Source: Jiangella anatolica
GTDB taxonomy: Bacteria > Actinomycetota > Actinomycetes > Jiangellales > Jiangellaceae
Reading direction: 5' to 3'
Length of the DNA: 64,000 nt
Assembly (NCBI RefSeq): GCF_003236295.1
Contig: NZ_POTW01000016.1
Location: forward strand, 30,789-94,788
Shown: positions 40,635-49,626 of the stretch, piece by piece
Position numbering within the stretch: the stretch's first letter is position 1
Layout of the letters: the number at the start of each line of letters is the position of its first letter
Notes under the pieces: generated by a model
What the model saw: only the letters and a program-made list of their open reading frames with translations
Database searches by the model: none
Told to the model about the DNA's origin: nothing
Translations under genes and position numbers: made by a program

Positions 40635-41378
40635 TCACGATGCCGTCACGGCGGCCTCGACGGCGGACCGGAACTCGTCGGCGCTCATCGCGGCCGGATT
40701 GTCCAGTGGCTCGCCGTTCAGCAGCACGGCCGGCGTGGCCTCCAGGCCCTCGTTGCGGAAGGCCTCGAGGACGTGCTGGCCCCAGTCGGAGTAGGTGCCG
40801 TCCCGGACGCACGACTCGAACACCGCGTCGTCCAGGCCGACCGCCTCGCCGGCCGCGAGCAGGTCGTCGGTCGTGTAGCCGCCGGTGCGCTCCTCGGGCT
40901 GGTTCGCGAACAGCTCGGTGAGGTACTCGACCGGCCGGCCGGCGTCGATGGCGCAGCCGAAGGCGTTGCTGGCCCGGTGCGACTCGTCGCCGAGGAAGGC
41001 GGCCGGGTGGTAGACGACCTGAGCGGTGCCGTCGGCGACCAGCTCGTCGAGCACCGCACCGTTCTCGGCCTCGAACTCGCCGCAGAACGGGCACTGGAAG
41101 TCGAACCAGTAGTCGATCGTCACGGGAGCGTCGGCGGGGCCGACGGCGACGCCGGTGCCGCCCTCGACGGTGCCGGACGGGATCGCACCGGTGCCCTCCG
41201 GTCCGTCGGACGAGCGGTTGACCAGGACGATCGCGATGACCGCGACGACGACCAGGACGCCGACGGCGATGCCGGTGCGCAGGAACCGCTCCCGCCGCCG
41301 CTCGGCCAGCGCCCGGGCCTCGGCCTCCTTGCGCAGCGCCTCCGCCCGGGCCCGGGCCTGCTCCCGCTTGCTGGCCAT
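40635..41378 (-). CDS. DsbA-like membrane-anchored thioredoxin-fold protein (copy 3)
   Basis: A 247-residue protein of the same family but more divergent: N-terminal ASKREQARARAEALRKEAEARALAERRRERF coil, a transmembrane helix at about 33-53 (GIAVGVLVVVAVIAIVLV), and a DsbA-like domain whose active site is CPFC in FDFQCPFCGEFE. The later Cys pair (FGCAIDAG, SCVRDG) is kept. Its ATG shares one base with the trpA stop (TGATG), so translation is coupled to the Trp enzymes. This arrangement of one thiol oxidoreductase directly joined to trpA probably reflects the ancestral gene, with the two CPHC copies derived from it. Confidence 0.9.
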   Translation of the reverse strand: MASKREQARARAEALRKEAEARALAERRRERFLRTGIAVGVLVVVAVIAIVLVNRSSDGPEGTGAIPSGTVEGGTGVAVGPADAPVTIDYWFDFQCPFCGEFEAENGAVLDELVADGTAQVVYHPAAFLGDESHRASNAFGCAIDAGRPVEYLTELFANQPEERTGGYTTDDLLAAGEAVGLDDAVFESCVRDGTYSDWGQHVLEAFRNEGLEATPAVLLNGEPLDNPAAMSADEFRSAVEAAVTAS

Positions 41379-42172
41379 CAGCGCGTCCGCACTCCACCGG
41401 CCAGGTCGGCGGCCAGCTCGGCGACGGCGGTGACCCCGGCCGCGGGGTCGGGCGCCTCGAGCAGCCGGCGGACGAACGCGGACCCGACGACGACGCCGTC
41501 GGCGTACGCGGCGATCTCGGCGGCCTGGGCGGCGTTGGAGACGCCGAGGCCGACGGCGACCGGCAGCTGCGTCGTCGCCTTCGTCCGCGCGACCAGCCCG
41601 GCCGCGGCGTCGCCGACCTGCTCGCGGGTGCCGGTGACGCCCATGACGGAGGTCGCGTAGACGAAGCCGCGGCAGGCGGCCGTCGTCATCGCGATCCGCT
41701 CCTCGGTGGAGGACGGCGCGACGAGGAAGACGGTGTCGAGGCCGTGCTCGCGTGCGGCCGGGATCCAGGTGTCGTCGGCGTCGGGCGTGAGGTCGGGCGT
41801 GATGACGCCCGAGCCGCCGGCGGCCGCGAGGTCGCGGGCGAACGCCGCGGCGCCGTACCGGTCCAGCGGGTTCCAGTACGACATGACGACGGCCGGCGCA
41901 CCGGTCGCGGCCACGGCCTCGACGACGCGCAGCACGTCCTTCGTCGTGGTGCCGGCCCGCAGCGCCGCGTCGACCGCGGTCTGGATGACCGGCCCGTCGA
42001 TCAGCGGGTCGCTGTAGGGCAGCCCGACCTCGACGACGTCGACACCGGCCTCGACCATGGCCCGGATGGCCTCGATCGACCCGTCGACGGAGGGGTAGCC
42101 GGCGGGCAGGTAGCCGACGAGCGCGGCGCGGCCCTCGGCGCGCGCCTTCTCGAACGCGACGGAGGTGGTCAT
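41378..42172 (-). CDS. trpA: Tryptophan synthase alpha subunit
   Basis: Splits indole-3-glycerol phosphate into indole and glyceraldehyde 3-phosphate. The 264-residue TIM barrel has the catalytic Glu in [21 protein letters not shown] near 48 and Asp in the same segment near 59, the phosphate-binding loop [13 protein letters not shown] near 213 and [10 protein letters not shown] near 233. The indole channel runs to the beta subunit encoded just upstream, with which it overlaps by four bases (ATGA), typical of a stoichiometric complex. The downstream overlap is with a DsbA-like gene. Nothing unusual is seen in the protein. Confidence 0.97.
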   Translation of the reverse strand: MTTSVAFEKARAEGRAALVGYLPAGYPSVDGSIEAIRAMVEAGVDVVEVGLPYSDPLIDGPVIQTAVDAALRAGTTTKDVLRVVEAVAATGAPAVVMSYWNPLDRYGAAAFARDLAAAGGSGVITPDLTPDADDTWIPAAREHGLDTVFLVAPSSTEERIAMTTAACRGFVYATSVMGVTGTREQVGDAAAGLVARTKATTQLPVAVGLGVSNAAQAAEIAAYADGVVVGSAFVRRLLEAPDPAAGVTAVAELAADLAGGVRTR

Positions 42173-43413
42173 CGCCCGCCCTCCGACTCGGAGTCGTCCA
42201 TCAGCCCGAACCACGTCGCCGCCGTGTCGACGTCCTTGTCGCCGCGTCCGGACAGGTTGACCAGGATCGTCGCCTCCGGCCCGAGCCGCTCCCCCAGCCG
42301 GCGGGCGCCGGCCAGCGCGTGCGAGCTCTCGATCGCCGGGATGATCCCCTCGGTGCGGCACAGGAGCCGGAACGCCTCCATCGCGTCGGCGTCGTCGACC
42401 GGCTCGTAGGTCGCCCGGCCGGAGTCCTTCAGCCAGGCGTGCTCCGGGCCGACGCCGGGGTAGTCCAGCCCGGCCGAGATCGAGTGCGACTCGATCGTCT
42501 GCCCCATCTCGTCCTGGAGCAGGTACGACCGCGCGCCGTGCAGCACGCCCGGCGAGCCGGCGGTGATGGTCGCCGCGTGCCGGCCGGTCGCGACGCCGTC
42601 GCCGCCGGCCTCGAAGCCGTACAGCGCGACCTCGGGGTCGTCGATGAACGCGTGGAAGATGCCGATGGCGTTGGAGCCGCCGCCGACGCAGGCCGCGACC
42701 GCGTCGGGCAGCTTCCCGGTGAGGTCGAGCACCTGCTGGCGGGCCTCGACGCCGATGATGCGCTGCAGGTCGCGCACGAGCGTGGGGAACGGGTGCGGGC
42801 CGGCGACGGTGCCGAACACGTAGTTCGTGGTGGCGACGTTGGTGACCCAGTCGCGCAGCGCCTCGTTGATGGCGTCCTTCAGCGTGCGCGAGCCGGTCGT
42901 CACCGGAACGACGGTGGCGCCGAGCAGCCGCATGCGGGCGACGTTGAGCGCCTGCCGGCGGGTGTCCTCCTCGCCCATGTAGATGACGCACTCCAGGCCC
43001 ATCAGCGCGGCCGCGGTGGCCGTCGCGACGCCGTGCTGGCCGGCGCCGGTCTCGGCGATCACCCGCGGCTTGCCGATGCGCTTGGTGAGCAGCGCCTGGC
43101 CAAGCACGTTGTTGATCTTGTGCGAGCCGGTGTGGTTGAGGTCCTCGCGCTTGAGCAGGACGCGCGCGCCGCCGGCCGCCTCGGCGCCGAACCGGGCCGC
43201 CTCGGTGATCGGCGTCGGCCGGCCGGTGTAGGTCGTCAGCAGGTGATCGAGCTCGGCCGTGAAGGCCGGGTCCTGCTTGGCGGCGGCGTACTCGCGGTCC
43301 AGCTCGTCGAGCGCCGCGATCAGCGCCTCCGGTACGTAGCGGCCGCCGTAGGGGCCGAACCGGCCGGGCCGGTCGGCGGAAAGGACGTGCCCGGAATCGG
43401 GCCTGGTGTCCAC
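42169..43413 (-). CDS. trpB: Tryptophan synthase beta subunit
   Basis: Condenses indole and serine with pyridoxal phosphate. The 414-residue protein carries [12 protein letters not shown] near 65, the PLP Lys in [18 protein letters not shown] near 100, [15 protein letters not shown] near 125, the phosphate loop [15 protein letters not shown] near 245, and the C-terminal [11 protein letters not shown]. The GTG start at 43413 (VDTRPDSGH) is chosen because GAGGAG precedes it; the frame is open further upstream but reads as low-complexity Arg/Pro sequence. Unlike the usual close trpC-trpB spacing, 827 bases filled with repeats lie before it, so trpBA probably needs its own promoter. Confidence 0.96.
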   Translation of the reverse strand: MDTRPDSGHVLSADRPGRFGPYGGRYVPEALIAALDELDREYAAAKQDPAFTAELDHLLTTYTGRPTPITEAARFGAEAAGGARVLLKREDLNHTGSHKINNVLGQALLTKRIGKPRVIAETGAGQHGVATATAAALMGLECVIYMGEEDTRRQALNVARMRLLGATVVPVTTGSRTLKDAINEALRDWVTNVATTNYVFGTVAGPHPFPTLVRDLQRIIGVEARQQVLDLTGKLPDAVAACVGGGSNAIGIFHAFIDDPEVALYGFEAGGDGVATGRHAATITAGSPGVLHGARSYLLQDEMGQTIESHSISAGLDYPGVGPEHAWLKDSGRATYEPVDDADAMEAFRLLCRTEGIIPAIESSHALAGARRLGERLGPEATILVNLSGRGDKDVDTAATWFGLMDDSESEGGR

Positions 43414-43627
43414 CCGAGTAGCTCCTCGATGCGTGGCAGAGATGGCTGACAGGTGACGAGAGCGCAAGCCGTGCGCCGTCACTGGCGACGGTATCGCAGC
43501 GCGCGCCCGCAACCCCAATCGCCTCCGGTTCCGCCGAACCGCTTGACGCCGTCGCTCGCCGCCGGTTGACGTTGAGGGTGCAACCGTTGGCCGTCGTGCT
43601 GCAGGTGCCGATGCGCTGCCGTTGGCC

Positions 43628-43767
43628 GTCCCCCTGCTGCCCATTTTCTTGGCCCGGGTCGTGCGCCTCAAGTCCGACGCCCCTGGCTGTTCGCTGTCCG
43701 TCGTGGTCGGGGGCTCTGGACTTGACCTGCACGCCCCGGGCCAAGAACGGGCAGCTATCAGGGGGAC
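43628..43767. repeat. Long imperfect palindrome, copy 2
   Basis: The inner arms 43648-43675 and 43718-43745 match at 24 of 28 positions. The outer arms (GTCCCCCTGCTGCCC on the left, GGGCAGC..CAGGGGGAC on the right) extend the symmetry to 140 bp. The core CCTCAAGTCC...GGACTTGA is the same as in the copy at 11931-12044. Confidence 0.8.
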
Positions 43768-44090
43768 GGGGGGAGTGTGGCGACGCCCCTGAGGGCTCCG
43801 GCGTCGTGTTCTGCGGTGGTGCGGGTTCGCTGGCCGCTCCCGGCGGTCTGTGGGGCCTTTCGATGTGACGTTGGTGTCGTGGAGTGTCCACGTGGCGAGA
43901 TCTCGCCGCGTTTTCCGGGCTGCCCACCAGGCGTACTCCCGCTCTGCAAGGCATGCATGGGTGGTAGAGCAGGAGAACGCCTAGCGAGGCACCGAATCAT
44001 TGATGATCATCGCTGTCCACAGCCCGGCAAACGCCGCAAAACGGGCACGCGCTGACCGATGAGGCACCGCCCGCCGGCCGGAACGGCCGC

Positions 44091-44148
44091 GGACTTGAGG
44101 CGCGCGACCGGGGCTAAGAAAATAGGGCAGCAGGGGGACGGCCAACGG
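44091..44148. repeat. Half copy of the palindrome, inverted relative to 43619-43675
   Basis: Begins GGACTTGAGGCGCGCGACC and ends CAGGGGGACGGCCAACGG. Its reverse complement matches 43619-43675 with only a few differences, including a one-base insertion in the CCCATTTTCTT segment. The left half expected of a full palindrome is missing. Confidence 0.78.
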
Positions 44149-44207
44149 TCGCAGCCCTACAAGCCAACGTTCACAGCCCCACAAACCAACGGCCGCAGCC
44201 CCCACAG
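44142..44207. repeat. Three tandem copies of a 22-bp unit
   Basis: Units start with CCAACG at 44142, 44164 and 44186 and share the pattern CCAACGG.CGCAGCCC.ACA.; a fourth CCAACG begins at 44208 and then diverges. The first unit overlaps the end of the half palindrome, so the two repeats form one structure. Similar words in reverse orientation occur near 12083-12160. Confidence 0.75.
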
Positions 44208-44240
44208 CCAACGAGAGGGAACCCGCCACACTCGCCCGGC

Positions 44241-45056
44241 TCAGCCCTGGCGGCTGCCCCGGTTCAGCGCGGGGTGGGCGCCGGCGGCGACGAGGTCGGC
44301 GACGGCGGCGCGGGGGTCCTTGCCGGTCACCAGGGTCTCGCCGACGAGGACGGCGTCGGCGCCGGCCCGGGCGAGGTCGATGACGTCGCGCGGGGACTTC
44401 ACGCCGGACTCGGCGATCTTCACGATGCCGTCCGGGACCAGCGGGGCCAGCCGCTCGAACGTCGTCGTGTCGACCTCGAGGGTCTTGAGGTCGCGGGCGT
44501 TGATGCCGATGAGCTTGGCGCCGGCGTCGGCGGCCCGCTCGATCTCGTCTGCGGTGTGCGCCTCGACCAGCGGCGTCAGCCCGATCGACTCGGCCCGCTC
44601 GATCAGGCTCACGAGCGCGAGCTGGTCCAGCGCGGCGACGATGAGCAGCGCGAGGTCGGCGCCGTAGGCGCGCGCCTCCCACAGCTGGTAGCTGGTGACG
44701 ATGAAGTCCTTGCGCAGCACCGGCGTGTCGACGGCGGCCCGGACGGTCTTCAGGTCGTCGAGGGTGCCGCCGAACCGGCGCTGCTCGGTGAGCACGCTGA
44801 TGGCCGCGGCGCCGCCGGACTCGTAGTCGACGGCGAGGGCGGCGGGATCGGCGATCTCGGCCAGGGAACCCCGCGACGGGCTCGACCGTTTCACCTCAGC
44901 GATGACCGAGACCCCGGACGAACGGAGCAACGGCAGCGGGTCACGGGCCGGCGGCTGCTTGGCCGCCAACGCCTTCAGCTGGTCGAGCGGGCACTGGCTC
45001 TCTCGTTCGGCCAGGTCGGCACGCACACCCTCGATGATCTCTTCGAGAACGCTCAT
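44241..45056 (-). CDS. trpC: Indole-3-glycerol phosphate synthase
   Basis: Closes the indole ring in tryptophan synthesis. The 271-residue TIM barrel carries the catalytic Lys in [21 protein letters not shown] near 55, the second Lys in [14 protein letters not shown] near 115, Glu in [13 protein letters not shown] near 164, Asn in [15 protein letters not shown] near 185 and the phosphate loop [12 protein letters not shown] near 212. Its C-terminus (NRGSRQG) is slightly extended. The ATG at 45056 follows the winged-helix gene by 93 bases. Downstream, the repeats separate it from trpB, which is unusual for this gene pair. Confidence 0.97.
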   Translation of the reverse strand: MSVLEEIIEGVRADLAERESQCPLDQLKALAAKQPPARDPLPLLRSSGVSVIAEVKRSSPSRGSLAEIADPAALAVDYESGGAAAISVLTEQRRFGGTLDDLKTVRAAVDTPVLRKDFIVTSYQLWEARAYGADLALLIVAALDQLALVSLIERAESIGLTPLVEAHTADEIERAADAGAKLIGINARDLKTLEVDTTTFERLAPLVPDGIVKIAESGVKSPRDVIDLARAGADAVLVGETLVTGKDPRAAVADLVAAGAHPALNRGSRQG

Positions 45057-45149
45057 CCCCGCCCCTCGCCGGTACCGCCGGCCGGATCGGTCGACCCGGC
45101 TGGTCCAGAGTAACGGCGCGCGAGGGGTGCTCTCGACACGCCCCCTGGC

Positions 45150-45500
45150 TCAGCGCTCCGGGACCGGCTCCAGCGCGTAGCCGACGCCGCGGACGGAGCG
45201 GATGGTGAGCGCGCCCTCGAGCTTGCCGCGCAGCGTCGCGACGTGCACGTCGACCGTGCGGGTGCCGACCGGCACCGGGTAGCCCAGCGCCTGGCACATC
45301 AGCTCCTCGCGGGTGCAGACCCGCCCGGCACGGACCATCAGATGGGCGAGCAGCGCGGCCTGCAACGGCGTCAGGTCGGCCTCGTGCCCGCCCGGCGTCT
45401 CCACGCGGCGGTGGCCGACGTCGAGCGTCACGCCGGCGACGGAGACGACCGGCGGACCCGCCCGGGTCCGATCCGACGTCGTCCTGCCGGCGCGTGTCAT
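45150..45500 (-). CDS. Stand-alone OmpR-type winged-helix DNA-binding protein
   Basis: A 116-residue protein consisting of an OmpR/PhoB-type winged helix (about 20-112) without a receiver domain. Landmarks are LTPLQAALLAHLMVRAGRVCTREELMCQALG, then the recognition helix GTRTVDVHVATLRGKLEGA and the wing IRSVRGVGYALEP. The N-terminal 18 residues are basic and unstructured. It sits inside the trp gene string, three bases after the HGxxPAAW gene, and may be co-expressed with trpE and trpC. With no phosphorylation domain, its activity is set by amount or by an unknown partner. A regulatory role for trp genes is possible but not shown by the sequence. Confidence 0.87.
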   Translation of the reverse strand: MTRAGRTTSDRTRAGPPVVSVAGVTLDVGHRRVETPGGHEADLTPLQAALLAHLMVRAGRVCTREELMCQALGYPVPVGTRTVDVHVATLRGKLEGALTIRSVRGVGYALEPVPER

Positions 45501-45503
45501 GGC

Positions 45504-45755
45504 CTACCCGATGCGGTCCTCGCCCGTCGCGCCGGCGGGCTGCCGGGGCCCGGCCTGCGGGTCGCGCTGCCCGAGGCCCATCATCTGCATGACCTTGCCG
45601 ACGATGCCGGCGACGACGACCAGGCCGACGCCGCCGATCCAGAACAGCGGCCAGTTCAGCAGGATGACGGCGATGGCGCCGACCACGAAGCCGGCCAGGA
45701 TCAGGATGACCGTGGTCCAGGCGGCCGGGGTGTGGCCGTGCTCGTTGTGCGCCAT
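45504..45755 (-). CDS. HGxxPAAWTTV-family small membrane protein
   Basis: An 83-residue protein with two transmembrane helices (about 14-34 and 37-55). The N-terminus EHGHTPAAWTTVILILAGF carries the HGxxPAAWT motif that names this actinobacterial family. The C-terminal tail is polar and predicted to lie in the cytoplasm. The gene is regularly found in trp operons of actinobacteria between trpE and trpC, as here, but its function is unknown. It lies 90 bases after the trp-associated membrane protein gene and three before the winged-helix gene. Confidence 0.9.
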   Translation of the reverse strand: MAHNEHGHTPAAWTTVILILAGFVVGAIAVILLNWPLFWIGGVGLVVVAGIVGKVMQMMGLGQRDPQAGPRQPAGATGEDRIG

Positions 45756-45845
45756 CGTGTGTCACGTCTCCTGTCGTCGTGGCGGCCGTTACCGCTCATT
45801 GTGCCCGATGAGCGGCCGGCGCCGTGGGGCGACCTCCGTACCGGT

Positions 45846-46424
45846 TCAGCCGGTCGGATCGTCGCCGCGGTCCAGGGCGTCCCACGTGGCCCGGTTGCCC
45901 GCGGCCGGCTTGGCCCGCGCGGCGCGTCCGGCCCGCTCGTAGCGGGCGCCCATCGACGGCCAGGACGGGCCGCGCAGCGCAACCAGCAGCCCGGCCAGCG
46001 CCACCAGCAGCCCGGCCAGCGCGACGGCGACCGGCCACAGCGGCGTCGTGGCCACCGACTCGACCGGGCCGGCGGACTCCGGGCTGCCGGCCAGCCAGTC
46101 CGCGACCCGTCCGTCCAGGTCAGGGAGCACGACGACGGCCATGACCGCCTGGGCGGCGCCCAGCACGGCCAGCACGCCGCCGACGATCCGCCGGCCGAGC
46201 CGCCGCACCGCCGGGACGGCGACGACGGCGGCCAGCGCCACCAGCGCGACCGCCGGCGCCAGCGGCAGCAGGTCCGACCCGGACACCGACGTCTCGGTGA
46301 CGCTGAGCGACGACGACTCCGCACCGGTCCCCCACGTCCGGCCGGCCGCGACCAGGCCGAGCACGCCGCCGGCGGCCAGCAGCAGCAGCGCGCCGAGGTA
46401 CTCGCGGCGGGCCGGCGAGGTCAT
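45846..46424 (-). CDS. Trp-operon-associated membrane protein
   Basis: A 192-residue protein with four transmembrane helices (about 9-28, 55-73, 80-102 and 125-148), matching the Trp_oprn_chp family of actinobacteria. Between helices 1 and 2 lies an exposed loop ([21 protein letters not shown]), typical of the family. The tail is Arg/Ala/Asp-rich and cytoplasmic. Its ATG overlaps the trpE stop by four bases, and its position just after trpE is the usual one. Its role in tryptophan synthesis or transport is unknown; the tight coupling to trpE is the only functional clue. Confidence 0.9.
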   Translation of the reverse strand: MTSPARREYLGALLLLAAGGVLGLVAAGRTWGTGAESSSLSVTETSVSGSDLLPLAPAVALVALAAVVAVPAVRRLGRRIVGGVLAVLGAAQAVMAVVVLPDLDGRVADWLAGSPESAGPVESVATTPLWPVAVALAGLLVALAGLLVALRGPSWPSMGARYERAGRAARAKPAAGNRATWDALDRGDDPTG

Positions 46425-47941
46425 CGCACCGGCCGCATCGTCTCGGCGACGGCGATCGCCCGCAGCGCGGCCGCGGCCTTGTTCCGCGACTCCGTCCACT
46501 CCGACTCCGGGTCGGAGTCGGCGACGATCCCGGCGCCGGCCTGCACGTACCCGACGCCGTCGCGGATCAGCGCGGTGCGGATCGCGATGGCGACGTCGAG
46601 GTCGCCGGCGAAGTCGAGATAGCCGACGACGCCGCCGTAGACGCCGCGGCGGACCGGCTCGAGGTCGTCGATGATCTCCATCGCCCGCACCTTCGGCGCA
46701 CCGGACAGCGTGCCGGCCGGGAAGCACGCGGCCAGCACGTCCAGCGCCTCCTGGCCGTCGCGCAGCCGCCCGACCACCGTCGACTCGATGTGCATGACGT
46801 GGCTGTAGCGGCGCACCGTCATGAAGTCGACCACCTCGACGGTGCCGGGCGCGCACACCCGGCCGAGGTCGTTGCGGGACAGGTCGACCAGCATGAGGTG
46901 CTCGGCCCGCTCCTTCGGGTCGGCGAGCAGCTCGTCGGCCAGCGCTGCGTCGGCCTCCGGGGTCTCGCCGCGCCACCGGGTGCCGGCGATCGGGTGCGTC
47001 ATGACGCGGTCGCCGTTGACCTTGACCAGCGCCTCCGGGCTGGAGCCGACGACGGAGTAGGCGCCGTCGCCGTCACCGCCGGGCCCGGGCAGCCGGACGA
47101 GGTACATGTACGGGCTCGGGTTGTCGCGGCGCAGCACCCGGTAGACGTCCAGCGCGTCGGCCGTCGTCGGGGTCTGGAACCGCTGCGAGAGCACGATCTG
47201 GAACGCCTCGCCGGCCCGGATCTCCTCCTTCGCCCGCTCGACCGCGGCGAGGAAGTCGGCCTTCTCGGTGCGGCTGTCGTGCCGCGGCGGCGTGCCTGGC
47301 TCGTAGGTGGCGACCGACGACGGCGTCGGCTCGGCCAGCTCGGCAGTCATCCGGTCCAGCCGCTGGACCGCGTCGGCCCACGCCTGGTCGACCCGCTCGT
47401 CGCTGTCGTCCCAGTTGACGGCGTTGGCGACCAGCAGGATGGTGCCGTCGTCGTGGTCGAGGACGGCGACGTCGGTGGCCAGCAGGAACGACAGGTCCGG
47501 CAGCCGCAGGTCGTCGATCGTCGTCGACGGCAGCCGCTCCAGCCGCCGCACCGCGTCGTAGGCGACGAACCCGACCAGCCCGCCGGTGAGCGGCGGCAGG
47601 CCGGGCAGCCGGCGGCTCCGAAGCGCCCGCAGCGTGCCGCGCAGCGCGTCCCACGGGTCGCCGCCGGACGGCAGCCCGACCGGCGGGTTGCCGTGCCAGA
47701 CGGCCTCGCCGTCGCGCTCGCTGAGCACCGCCGCCGAGTGCGCGCCGACGAAGGAGTAGCGCGACCAGACGCCGCCGTGCTCGGCCGACTCCAGCAGGAA
47801 CGTGCCGGGCCGGTCGGCGGCCAGCTTGCGGTAGACGCCGACCGGGGTCTCGCCGTCGGCCAGCAGCCGCCGCACGACCGGGATGACCCGGTGCTCCTTG
47901 GCGAGGACCCGGAATGTGTCGAGATCGGGCGTGACGTTCAT
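46421..47941 (-). CDS. trpE: Anthranilate synthase component I
   Basis: Converts chorismate to anthranilate, the first committed step to tryptophan. The 506-residue protein has the feedback site LLES near 50 ([19 protein letters not shown]) and the chorismate-binding domain from about 240: [63 protein letters not shown] and [18 protein letters not shown]. The glutaminase subunit trpG is not in this window. The ATG overlaps the hisI stop by four bases, so histidine and tryptophan genes are translationally coupled here. No Trp-rich leader peptide is seen because the gene follows hisI without a gap. Confidence 0.97.
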   Translation of the reverse strand: MNVTPDLDTFRVLAKEHRVIPVVRRLLADGETPVGVYRKLAADRPGTFLLESAEHGGVWSRYSFVGAHSAAVLSERDGEAVWHGNPPVGLPSGGDPWDALRGTLRALRSRRLPGLPPLTGGLVGFVAYDAVRRLERLPSTTIDDLRLPDLSFLLATDVAVLDHDDGTILLVANAVNWDDSDERVDQAWADAVQRLDRMTAELAEPTPSSVATYEPGTPPRHDSRTEKADFLAAVERAKEEIRAGEAFQIVLSQRFQTPTTADALDVYRVLRRDNPSPYMYLVRLPGPGGDGDGAYSVVGSSPEALVKVNGDRVMTHPIAGTRWRGETPEADAALADELLADPKERAEHLMLVDLSRNDLGRVCAPGTVEVVDFMTVRRYSHVMHIESTVVGRLRDGQEALDVLAACFPAGTLSGAPKVRAMEIIDDLEPVRRGVYGGVVGYLDFAGDLDVAIAIRTALIRDGVGYVQAGAGIVADSDPESEWTESRNKAAAALRAIAVAETMRPVR

Positions 47942-48297
47942 GCGGCGGCCCCGATGACGGCGTCGAGCCGGCCGTCGTCGAAGCAGGTGCGGGTGCCGGT
48001 GTGGCAGGCCGGGCCCTCCTGGTCGACCTGGAGCAGCACGGTGTCGCCGTCGCAGTCCAGCCGCACCTCCTTGACCCACTGCCGGTGCCCGGACGTCTCG
48101 CCCTTGACCCAGTAGTCGGACCGGCTGCGGCTCCAGTACGTGGCCCGGCCGGTGGTGAGGGTGCGGTGCAGCGCCTCGGCGTTCATCCAGGCGAGCATGA
48201 GCACCTCGCCGGTGTCGTGCTGCTGGACGACGGCGGGCAGCAGGCCGTCGGGCGACAGCTTGAGCCGGGCGGCTACGGTGGGGTCGAGACCAGGCAT
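47938..48297 (-). CDS. hisI: Phosphoribosyl-AMP cyclohydrolase
   Basis: Third step of histidine synthesis: opens the adenine ring of phosphoribosyl-AMP. The 119-residue protein shows the family signature [52 protein letters not shown], with the zinc Cys residues in LDCDGD, ACHTG and TCF and the Mg-binding Asp residues. It is a stand-alone cyclohydrolase without the HisE domain. I start it at ATG 48297 (MPGLDPTV); GTG 48336 would add 13 residues. It is separated from the main his cluster by about 6 kb containing an ABC exporter pair and other genes, and is fused operonically to trpE. Confidence 0.95.
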   Translation of the reverse strand: MPGLDPTVAARLKLSPDGLLPAVVQQHDTGEVLMLAWMNAEALHRTLTTGRATYWSRSRSDYWVKGETSGHRQWVKEVRLDCDGDTVLLQVDQEGPACHTGTRTCFDDGRLDAVIGAAA

Positions 48298-48356
48298 CCA
48301 CCTATTCTCGCCGACCGTCGCGGTGACGGGCGACACGCCTCGGATCTCGCGTATCG

Positions 48357-48375
48357 CATCGTGGACGACACGATG
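48357..48375. promoter_or_regulatory. Palindrome in the hisI/lipoprotein divergent region
   Basis: CATCGTG (48357-48363), GACGA, CACGATG (48369-48375) form a perfect 7-bp inverted repeat between the divergent hisI and lipoprotein genes. A second pair CCAAC...GTTGG follows at 48378-48399. Either may be an operator; the regulator is unknown. If hisI starts at 48336 this would be its promoter. Confidence 0.4.
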
Positions 48376-48442
48376 ACCAACTATGGTGCCGTGGTTGGCT
48401 GACTACGGCCGGGCACCGACCTGTTGACGAAGGAGCGTTCTC

Positions 48443-48928
48443 GTGGCACGCACGACCCGCGCCGCTGCCGCGGTGGCGGCGATGGTGGCCGCGATCGTGC
48501 TCGCCGGTTGTTCCGACGACGGTGACGAGCCCAAGCGTGACGCGTCGGGCAACGTCACCGAGTCCGCCGGCGCCGACGTCTTCGACGTGCGGGTCGGCGA
48601 CTGCCTGGGCGACTTCGGCGACACCGCCGAGGTCACCGACGTCTCTGTCGTCCCGTGCGACCAGGAGCACGGCCAGGAGATCTACGCCACGGCGCAGGTG
48701 CCCGACGGCGAGTTGCCGTCCGAGGAGGACCTGCGCGCGCAGGCCGAGGAAGTCTGCACCGCCGAGTTCGAGAGCTACGTCGGGCTCCCCTATGCCGAGT
48801 CCGCCCTCGACTTCACCTGGCTGCAGCCCACCACCGAGTCGTGGGACCAGGGCGACCGCGAGCTGGTCTGCCTGGTCAACGACCCCGCCGGCCCCGTGAC
48901 CGGTTCGCTGCAAGGCGCGAACCGCTGA
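48443..48928 (+). CDS. Septum-formation-like lipoprotein (first of tandem pair)
   Basis: A 161-residue lipoprotein with lipobox LAGC (Cys23), a short acidic linker and a domain that begins DVFDVRVGDCLGDFGDTAEVTDVSVVPCDQEHGQEIYATAQVP. The GDC...PC..EH pattern, with a later LVC, is that of the septum-formation/DUF4190-linked domain of actinobacterial lipoproteins, with Cys pairs likely in disulfides. GAAGGAG precedes the GTG start. Its exact role is unknown; a link to cell division rests on the family name only. The neighbouring gene encodes a clear paralogue (GPVTGSLQGANR against GPVTGTLEGANR at the ends), so the pair arose by tandem duplication. Confidence 0.82.
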   Translation: MARTTRAAAAVAAMVAAIVLAGCSDDGDEPKRDASGNVTESAGADVFDVRVGDCLGDFGDTAEVTDVSVVPCDQEHGQEIYATAQVPDGELPSEEDLRAQAEEVCTAEFESYVGLPYAESALDFTWLQPTTESWDQGDRELVCLVNDPAGPVTGSLQGANR

Positions 48929-49023
48929 CTCCGATGGTCCGGCCCACCGAACCCCGTCGTCCGTCCGAGCGGACGGCGGCCGAAAGACGCCGTGTCAGCG
49001 GCGTGTACATCCTGAAGGAGACA

Positions 49024-49605
49024 ATGATCGTGCGGATCACGATTCGTACCGCGGTCACGGCGCTGGCCGCCGTCGCCGCTCTGAGCCTGAGCGCGTGTGG
49101 CGACGACTCGTCGGACGACAACGCCGACGGCGGCGACTCGACCACCACGTCGGAGCCCACCGAAGAGGACACCCCCGCCGAGGAGGACACCCCGGCGGAG
49201 GAGGACACGCCCGCCGAGGAGGAGTCCGACGCTCCCGAGGGCGAGACCCAGGACGTCTTCGACGTTGGCCTCGGCGACTGCATCAGCAACTTCAACGCCG
49301 AGGAGCAGGTCAGCGAGCTGACCGTCATCCCGTGCGAGGAAGAGCACGACCAGGAGGTGTTCGCGGTCTTCGAGGTCCCGGACGGCGACTTCCCGGGCTC
49401 CGAGGCGTTCCAGTCGCAGGTCGAGACCGACTGCATCGGCTCGTTCGAGACCTTCGTCGGCATGCCGTACAACGAGTCGGTCCTGGAGATCCAGTGGCTG
49501 GAGCCGACCGAGGAGTCGTGGGCGCAGGGCGACCGTGAGCTCGTCTGCACGGTGCTCGACCCGTCCGGCCCGGTGACCGGCACCCTCGAGGGCGCCAACC
49601 GCTGA
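49024..49605 (+). CDS. Septum-formation-like lipoprotein (second of tandem pair)
   Basis: A 193-residue paralogue of the protein encoded 95 bases upstream. After the signal peptide and lipobox LSAC (Cys25) comes a low-complexity acidic linker with three EEDTPA repeats (about 48-66), then the same domain: DVFDVGLGDCISNFNAEEQVSELTVIPCEEEHDQEVFAVFEVPDG. GAAGGAG lies three bases before ATG 49024 and nine before GTG 49030; the latter (VRITIRTAV) may be the true start. The longer acidic linker suggests that the domain reaches further from the membrane than in its sister. Function unknown. Confidence 0.82.
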   Translation: MIVRITIRTAVTALAAVAALSLSACGDDSSDDNADGGDSTTTSEPTEEDTPAEEDTPAEEDTPAEEESDAPEGETQDVFDVGLGDCISNFNAEEQVSELTVIPCEEEHDQEVFAVFEVPDGDFPGSEAFQSQVETDCIGSFETFVGMPYNESVLEIQWLEPTEESWAQGDRELVCTVLDPSGPVTGTLEGANR

Positions 49606-49626
49606 GGCGACCGCACCCGGTCTGGG

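Larger units (their letters stand above)
43414..44240. other. 827-bp repeat-filled gap between trpC and trpB
   Basis: No gene is supported here. The stretch holds a 140-bp palindrome (43628-43767), an inverted near-copy of its left arm (44091-44148) and a 22-bp tandem repeat. The first 57 bases of the palindrome side (43619-43675) and 44091-44148 are about 90 percent identical in inverted orientation, like terminal inverted repeats of a 530-bp non-autonomous element. Bases 43414-43560 should contain the trpB promoter. Confidence 0.7.

Noticed and set aside
43414..44240. Genes in the trpC-trpB gap
   Set aside because: All frames there are short or low-complexity, lack ribosome sites and run through the repeats.
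46421..48442. Tryptophan or histidine leader peptide before hisI-trpE
   Set aside because: No short frame with Trp or His runs is present on the minus strand upstream of hisI, and trpE directly overlaps hisI.
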